Source of the DNA: Candidatus Thorarchaeota archaeon
Lineage (GTDB): Archaea; Asgardarchaeota; Thorarchaeia; Thorarchaeales; Thorarchaeaceae
NCBI GenBank assembly: GCA_011365025.1
Contig: RDOF01000014.1
Span: 7,889 to 71,888, forward strand
Reading direction: 5' to 3'
DNA length: 64,000 nucleotides
Made by a program: the position numbers and the translations under genes. Position 1 is the first letter of the stretch. Every line of letters starts with the position of its first letter. Positions 59,874 to 64,000 of this stretch are shown in pieces. A model generated the notes under the pieces. That model was not told the origin of the DNA. It did no database searches and was given only the letters and a program-made list of their open reading frames with translations.

Positions 59874-60551
59874 TCACACGCATATCTCAGTTATCAGGCC
59901 AGTCGCAGGAATCGCCACGCTGTAGATTAATATGCCCTCAACTTTTGCCCTTGATTGAATAGCACTGTGGGTGTGTCCGTGAACAATCAGGTCAGGTTGA
60001 GTCTTCCGCATAGCCTCAGCTATCCACCATGAAAGCGTTGGCTTATCGCTTGCTTGTCCTGTTTCTGTGAGAGGGCTGTAGTGCATTAGCAGAATCGTGT
60101 AGCTTGCACTTCCGACCGCTTCTTCAATGAGACTCGATAGACCAGCAATTCGATGTTGGAAGCGCCGTCGAATGCTGCTCCCACCCAATTCAGTTGTTTT
60201 GGACCGTCGGTCTATTGGAGCCGGGCCACTCACAATCCCAATCTTACTTCCGGCAATATCCAGCACTATTGCTTCATCATCCAGAAACTGAATCATCTCT
60301 TTACTATGCTTGGCAAGTTCCGCTCGATTCTCATCATACTCCTCATTTCCCAAGCAAGAAACGATGGGCACATCTCTTCCCATTTTCGCTTCGAGGGCAT
60401 CGGTTATTCTATCATATTCCTGGATTGCTCCTCTGTTGACCATATCACCTGCCATCAGAAACAAATCTGGGACTTCCAAAAGGGAAAGAGACCTTTCAAA
60501 CTCTGCAAAGTACCTTGGGCTATGAACATCTGAAACGGCTGCAATTCTCAC
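59874..60551 (-). CDS. Metallophosphoesterase
   Basis: 225-residue calcineurin-like phosphoesterase: DVHSPRYF (first metal motif), GDMVNRG, GNEEYDEN in place of the usual GNHD, LLMHYSP and VHGHTHSA. The missing His of GNHD may alter metal binding or specificity. The start is GTG at 60551, which lies 26 bp from the TATA box centre (leaderless). Substrate unknown. Confidence 0.85.
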   Translation of the reverse strand: MRIAAVSDVHSPRYFAEFERSLSLLEVPDLFLMAGDMVNRGAIQEYDRITDALEAKMGRDVPIVSCLGNEEYDENRAELAKHSKEMIQFLDDEAIVLDIAGSKIGIVSGPAPIDRRSKTTELGGSSIRRRFQHRIAGLSSLIEEAVGSASYTILLMHYSPLTETGQASDKPTLSWWIAEAMRKTQPDLIVHGHTHSAIQSRAKVEGILIYSVAIPATGLITEICV

Positions 60552-60571
60552 AATATTCACTTTCTTTCCTA

Positions 60572-60582
60572 TATATTTAAAG
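60572..60582 (-). promoter_or_regulatory. TATA box, leaderless metallophosphoesterase promoter
   Basis: TTTAAATATAT on the minus strand; its centre is 26 bp before the GTG at 60551, so transcript and translation start coincide. Confidence 0.65.
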
Positions 60583-60625
60583 AGAATCAGATATATGAAA
60601 TGAAGACCAATGCTATTTGATTGCA

Positions 60626-61291
60626 ATGACAATATCTATTCGTTGGCTTGGTCATGCAAGCTTCCAAATCAATGTGGGTAAGAAGGTCATTTATGTCGAT
60701 CTCTACAGGTCGAAGCAACTCCGTGAGCGCGTTCCGGACAAATTGCCCATGGCTACTCTGGTTCTGGCTACTCATTCGCACAATGACCATTGTTTCCCCG
60801 AAGCGGTAAACGAGGTTCGTACCTCAGGTACTGTGATAGTGGCACCTGCAGATTGCGGTCAGAAACTTGGTGGCAAAATCATATCTCTTAAGCCCGGCGA
60901 AACGACCGAGGTTGAAGGTATTGGAGTAAAGGCAGTGCATGCATACAATGTGAAGCGCTTCCGGTCACCCGGCAATCCGTACCATCCGAAGGGATTCGGC
61001 GTTGGCTATCTGATTAAGGCAGAAGGAAAGACAATCTATTTCGCGGGTGATACAGATGTCATACCGGAAATGTCCAACTTGGGTCCTGTGGATGTGGCTC
61101 TTCTTCCTTGCGGCGATACGTACACCATGGACAATGCAGATGCCATTGAGGCAACCAGGATAATCAGACCCAAAGCTGCAATCCCCATGCATACATGGGA
61201 CAAAAGCACAGATGAATTCAGGAAGGGCGTGGAAGCCGAGCACGACACAGAATTTCATGCATTGAAAGAAGGAGATGTGTACACTCTCTAG
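60626..61291 (+). CDS. MBL-fold metal-dependent hydrolase (UPF0173/UlaG-like)
   Basis: 221-residue metallo-beta-lactamase fold. The zinc motif THSHNDHC (HxHxDH), GDTDV (bridging Asp) and the later His in PMHTWD are seen, with WLGHASF at the N-terminus typical of the UPF0173 branch. Substrate unknown; relatives include lactonases and phosphodiesterases. The ATG is supported by a TATA-like sequence (ATATATG near 60592) 30 bp upstream. Confidence 0.88.
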   Translation: MTISIRWLGHASFQINVGKKVIYVDLYRSKQLRERVPDKLPMATLVLATHSHNDHCFPEAVNEVRTSGTVIVAPADCGQKLGGKIISLKPGETTEVEGIGVKAVHAYNVKRFRSPGNPYHPKGFGVGYLIKAEGKTIYFAGDTDVIPEMSNLGPVDVALLPCGDTYTMDNADAIEATRIIRPKAAIPMHTWDKSTDEFRKGVEAEHDTEFHALKEGDVYTL

Positions 61292-61336
61292 TTGATTGCT
61301 ATGAGGTGTATTCCATCGATATGGAACATGACAAAA

Positions 61337-61373
61337 AGAAGAGAAGAAAGGCGCACATTGTGCGCCTTCTCTT
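61337..61373. terminator. Bidirectional terminator between convergent genes
   Basis: GGCGCAC and GTGCGCC (7 bp, 3 nt loop, 61350-61366), extended by AAGAGAAG and CTTCTCTT-like arms with an AAA bulge. On the minus strand it is followed by TTTTTGTC, fitting a terminator for the surface protein. Confidence 0.7.
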
Positions 61374-61383
61374 AGATGCTATA

Positions 61384-63711
61384 CTAACCAGTCTTCCTCT
61401 TGTAGAGTATGACCAGTACTACTATTATAACCACTGCACCGGCTCCAACTCCGATGTAGACCAGTGCCGGGCCTAAGCTCGGTGCTGGCCCCACCAGGGG
61501 CTCCGCCCCTTTATAGGAGGTTGTGTTCAGCGGTGCTATGCTGATGTGGAAGAATCCTTCAGGATTGCCAGCTCTGTCGACATCGAAGTAGAACATAATC
61601 TCGTTACTGATAGATCCAAACTGGAATGTTAGAACATCTGTGACTGAGCCGCTCGCCGTGTCACTGATATCTGAGTTTTGAAGTCTTTGAGCCTTCAAAG
61701 CAAACTCCTGGTAGATTGTGACGCTCCAAGTATCCACCTCTCCCACAGTCACGGTGACATTCCACCAAATCCCGACCGGCGCTGTGAGATTCAGCATGTA
61801 GTATTCATTGAGGCTTCCTATCTCAGGCAATGTGAAATTAACCGAACCTGGGCTACTGCCAACCGTCAGGGCCTTGATTTCGTCAAACCACTCTTCAGTA
61901 GCTCTATCCCAATGGGCTTGGTAAGTAACGGCGTAGTCCCAATAGTAGTTCTCGAGACCCGCAGTGTTGTTTCTCACCCATGTTGGACTGAAGTAGACAA
62001 TCACATCCGCCTCAGTTCTAGAGGTCTGAACAGTATAGGATTCGTTAGCCCCGTACGCAATCCATGAATCCCCGTCCTGGATATTTCCAAGTGTCACTAC
62101 TGCAGAGTATATGCTTGATCCAAAGGCATCCATTACTCCAACGATTCCTCTGGCTGTGACATTATCTTGCGTCATGAAGGCATAGGTCAAGTTATAGTAG
62201 TCAAAGCCACTGCTGCTTGTTCTAAACCCTGAGATTCCTCCCGCCATCACTTCAACGTTCGGTTCTTGTCCAATTGCACCGATGGCGAACCGGAAATGCT
62301 CGGCAACACCTGATCCTACATAGGCCTGGAAGACGTAGTCGCCTGCGGGTAGGTAGTATGTTGAGGTGCCTTCGAAGGAGTCATAGTAACTAATGTCCGA
62401 ACTGCGAAGTGCCATGTCCTCATCAACTGTCCAGAAGCTCCAATCAACGTCAATTGGATAGTCCGAGGAGTTCAGCTTAAGCAGCGAGTCTTGCTCCAAA
62501 TGCAGCCCGTACACTCTATGTTCGTAGGGGGACACCATCAGATTCTCCACGTAAAATGACTCGTTGACTGGCAGAGGGGATGGTGCGAGGTCTTGGTTGT
62601 ACAGTGTGTATTCGTAGTTCTCGCCACCCATGACTGTCACATAGAAACTCATATCTCCAAATGACTGATAGCCAAAGGAGCTGGCGAAGCTGGTGTATGT
62701 TTCACGCATTTGATCTCTATCGGCTGAGTTCATGTAGTAGGCGTCACCGGTGATACTCACCGATGGCTGAATTGGGGCGAAAGGCGGCAGATACCAATCC
62801 GGTATGTTCATGGAGTACAGTAATTTGGCGGGTCCCACCTCTGATGATTTAAAGCGGTAGGTGTGCGCTGTTGGCACCTTTTCTTCATAAACAACATTTC
62901 CATCTTGGATTGTCCACTCGCTACCTTCCAGATTTCCGTCAACTAGTCCGTTTAGAGGAATCTCGGCGGGAGCTATTGCCTGAGGAAGGAAGTCCATTAC
63001 GATAAGGCCAGTACTACTGGAATCTGCATAGAATGCCAGCACATAGGTCCCTGTCTTGGCAGGTCTAAATGGCAAGAGACGAACTTCGCCTTCGGCAGCA
63101 CTTATTCCTCCAACGTAGAAGCCATCAGGGTCGTAGAGCCATGCATCCCACGACACTAGCTCTGACCTGCATCCTACTTGAAGATGAATGAACTCCTCGT
63201 TTCCTATACCAATCGCACCGTAGTACGTCCATCCCTCTTCCACCACAACAGAAGTTTCTTGACCCACCGGCAACCCTACGCTTCTCTGGGATCCCGTAAT
63301 GTTTGCATTGACTGGATTTCCAGAATTGGTTTCGAAGTCATAGAATACAGGAAGCACGGCGGTCTCACCATAGGGGCCTTGGTTCAAGGTGTTATGACCA
63401 TACCACGTCCAGATTGTTTCAGTATCACCCGGGACACCATAGAAAGAATCCTGCCAACCACTGTACTGGTAGGCATAGGTGTCGATTCCGAGATCAGCGT
63501 CACTGATAATATTGTGTCTTGATACATAGTTCAGACGGTCGAATTCCACGTATCCGTAACTATGATTGTTGTTGTCGGGGGCGAGCTGGTAAACGAACTC
63601 ATCCTCAACAACGCTCACATACACTGCTGCGGCTGGCGTTACGAATGTCGCCATAGCAAGCAGTGTGATTGATATCATACTAAGTAATGTTATTCTCCCC
63701 GTGATTCTCAC
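61384..63711 (-). CDS. Large surface protein with C-terminal membrane anchor
   Basis: 775 residues. An N-terminal signal peptide (RITLLSMISITLLAMATF, cleaved near AAA-VY) precedes about 700 residues of strand-rich extracellular sequence with many Tyr, Asn, Ser and Gly residues and several predicted N-glycosylation sequons. The C-terminus has a membrane helix (LVYIGVGAGAVVIIVVLVIL) and a short basic tail (YKRKTG). No enzyme motif seen. It could be an S-layer-like or adhesin component. The start at GTG 63711 has GGAGAGTG upstream; a longer frame begins 75 nt earlier. Confidence 0.7.
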   Translation of the reverse strand: MRITGRITLLSMISITLLAMATFVTPAAAVYVSVVEDEFVYQLAPDNNNHSYGYVEFDRLNYVSRHNIISDADLGIDTYAYQYSGWQDSFYGVPGDTETIWTWYGHNTLNQGPYGETAVLPVFYDFETNSGNPVNANITGSQRSVGLPVGQETSVVVEEGWTYYGAIGIGNEEFIHLQVGCRSELVSWDAWLYDPDGFYVGGISAAEGEVRLLPFRPAKTGTYVLAFYADSSSTGLIVMDFLPQAIAPAEIPLNGLVDGNLEGSEWTIQDGNVVYEEKVPTAHTYRFKSSEVGPAKLLYSMNIPDWYLPPFAPIQPSVSITGDAYYMNSADRDQMRETYTSFASSFGYQSFGDMSFYVTVMGGENYEYTLYNQDLAPSPLPVNESFYVENLMVSPYEHRVYGLHLEQDSLLKLNSSDYPIDVDWSFWTVDEDMALRSSDISYYDSFEGTSTYYLPAGDYVFQAYVGSGVAEHFRFAIGAIGQEPNVEVMAGGISGFRTSSSGFDYYNLTYAFMTQDNVTARGIVGVMDAFGSSIYSAVVTLGNIQDGDSWIAYGANESYTVQTSRTEADVIVYFSPTWVRNNTAGLENYYWDYAVTYQAHWDRATEEWFDEIKALTVGSSPGSVNFTLPEIGSLNEYYMLNLTAPVGIWWNVTVTVGEVDTWSVTIYQEFALKAQRLQNSDISDTASGSVTDVLTFQFGSISNEIMFYFDVDRAGNPEGFFHISIAPLNTTSYKGAEPLVGPAPSLGPALVYIGVGAGAVVIIVVLVILYKRKTG

Positions 63712-63853
63712 AGGAATGCACTCTCCATTTTTTTCTGGCGCATGAACCGTTATGAATGAAATCTGTATCAATACATTTGAAGCCATTCATTATTTTGCCG
63801 GACAAAACTGCTCAACATATGTATCTAAATATCGCGTGTGATTGAATCTTGGT

Positions 63854-64000
63854 ATGTCATTTCTAGAGAAGTTCAGGGCTCTCCCAAGGACAATTCTAGT
63901 GGGGTTTCTTGCTCCAATGATTGCCATAGTCTGCATTCTTGTTGCAATTGGACTATCTCCTAGTTTTGATTGGGTCACGAACGCTCTGAGCGACCTTGGC
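63854..64000 (+). CDS. DUF998-family membrane protein, partial
   Basis: The first 49 residues are visible: a basic start, a membrane segment (TILVGFLAPMIAIVCILVAI), then FDWVTNALSDLG, the family signature of DUF998. The TATA-like CTAAATATC is 26 bp from the ATG, so probably leaderless. The frame continues beyond the window end. Confidence 0.75.
   Translation, partial: MSFLEKFRALPRTILVGFLAPMIAIVCILVAIGLSPSFDWVTNALSDLG

Noticed and set aside
1..64000. CRISPR arrays, insertion sequences, tRNA or rRNA genes
   Set aside because: No regularly spaced repeats, transposase motif, T-loop consensus or rRNA sequence was noticed when reading both strands.

Overview
The window reads as chromosome of an archaeon, most likely an Asgard archaeon of the Thorarchaeota type. 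This is inferred from gene content only. Archaeal hallmarks are TATA-box promoters (several placed for leaderless mRNAs), ferredoxin-dependent 2-oxoacid oxidoreductases (porGDAB, iorAB), a geranylgeranyl reductase, a stand-alone archaeal ThrRS editing domain, TrmB-like and HTH regulators. Eukaryote-like signatures are a seven-bladed propeller fused to a Ras/Rab-type GTPase, two gelsolin-like proteins, a longin plus roadblock-like protein and a decayed Rab-like GTPase. No tRNA, rRNA, CRISPR array, IS element or integrase was recognised.

Layout. 1-5 kb: sugar use, with a GH38 alpha-mannosidase (cut by the window start), galK, galT and a GNAT acetyltransferase. 5-8 kb: a gelsolin-like protein, a stand-alone Lrp/AsnC ligand domain, the GTPase pseudogene, a tiny Cys protein and a GDPD phosphodiesterase. 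8-13 kb: a CDF-like transporter with helix-turn-helix ends, a cysteine desulfurase-SelD fusion and a membrane protein. 13-20 kb: an SCP2/MDR dehydrogenase/TPP-enzyme operon and the porGDAB operon with a clear terminator. 20-25 kb: three parallel beta-helix surface proteins, a two-TM protein and an Alba-like protein. 25-28 kb: an ABC importer whose ATPase gene faces the other way. 28-33 kb: the propeller-GTPase, iorBA and a DHH phosphoesterase. 34-38 kb: three tandem TrmB-like regulators, a candidate small RNA or leaderless micro-ORF and geranylgeranyl reductase. 38-42.5 kb: a hexapeptide transferase, ThrRS-editing domain, a helicase with unusual motifs and a repeat protein. 42.5-47.4 kb: zinc-ribbon membrane proteins next to a gelsolin-like protein and a second MDR dehydrogenase. 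47.4-52.5 kb: an AhpD-like protein, lipoate ligase with a structured leader, a zinc-ribbon protein and E2/E1beta/E1alpha of a 2-oxoacid dehydrogenase complex. 52.5-56 kb: a bactofilin-like beta-solenoid protein, an HTH protein, longin/roadblock and a flavin reductase. 56-59 kb: cobalamin adenosyltransferase, a YbjN-like protein and an acyl-CoA mutase whose active-site residues point to isobutyryl-CoA. 59-64 kb: a zinc-ribbon membrane protein, a metallophosphoesterase, an MBL hydrolase, a large surface protein and a DUF998 protein running off the end.

How the genes fit together. The metabolic genes suggest an anaerobic heterotroph using sugars and amino acids. Pyruvate and aryl-pyruvates are oxidised through ferredoxin, while a lipoate-dependent complex and a B12-dependent mutase (served by the neighbouring lipoate ligase and CobO) point to branched-chain or fatty acyl-CoA metabolism. 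The Asgard-type genes suggest endomembrane- and cytoskeleton-related functions whose exact roles are unknown. Start codons were chosen from Shine-Dalgarno-like sequence, TATA distance and family alignment, and differ in many places from the longest possible reading frame.
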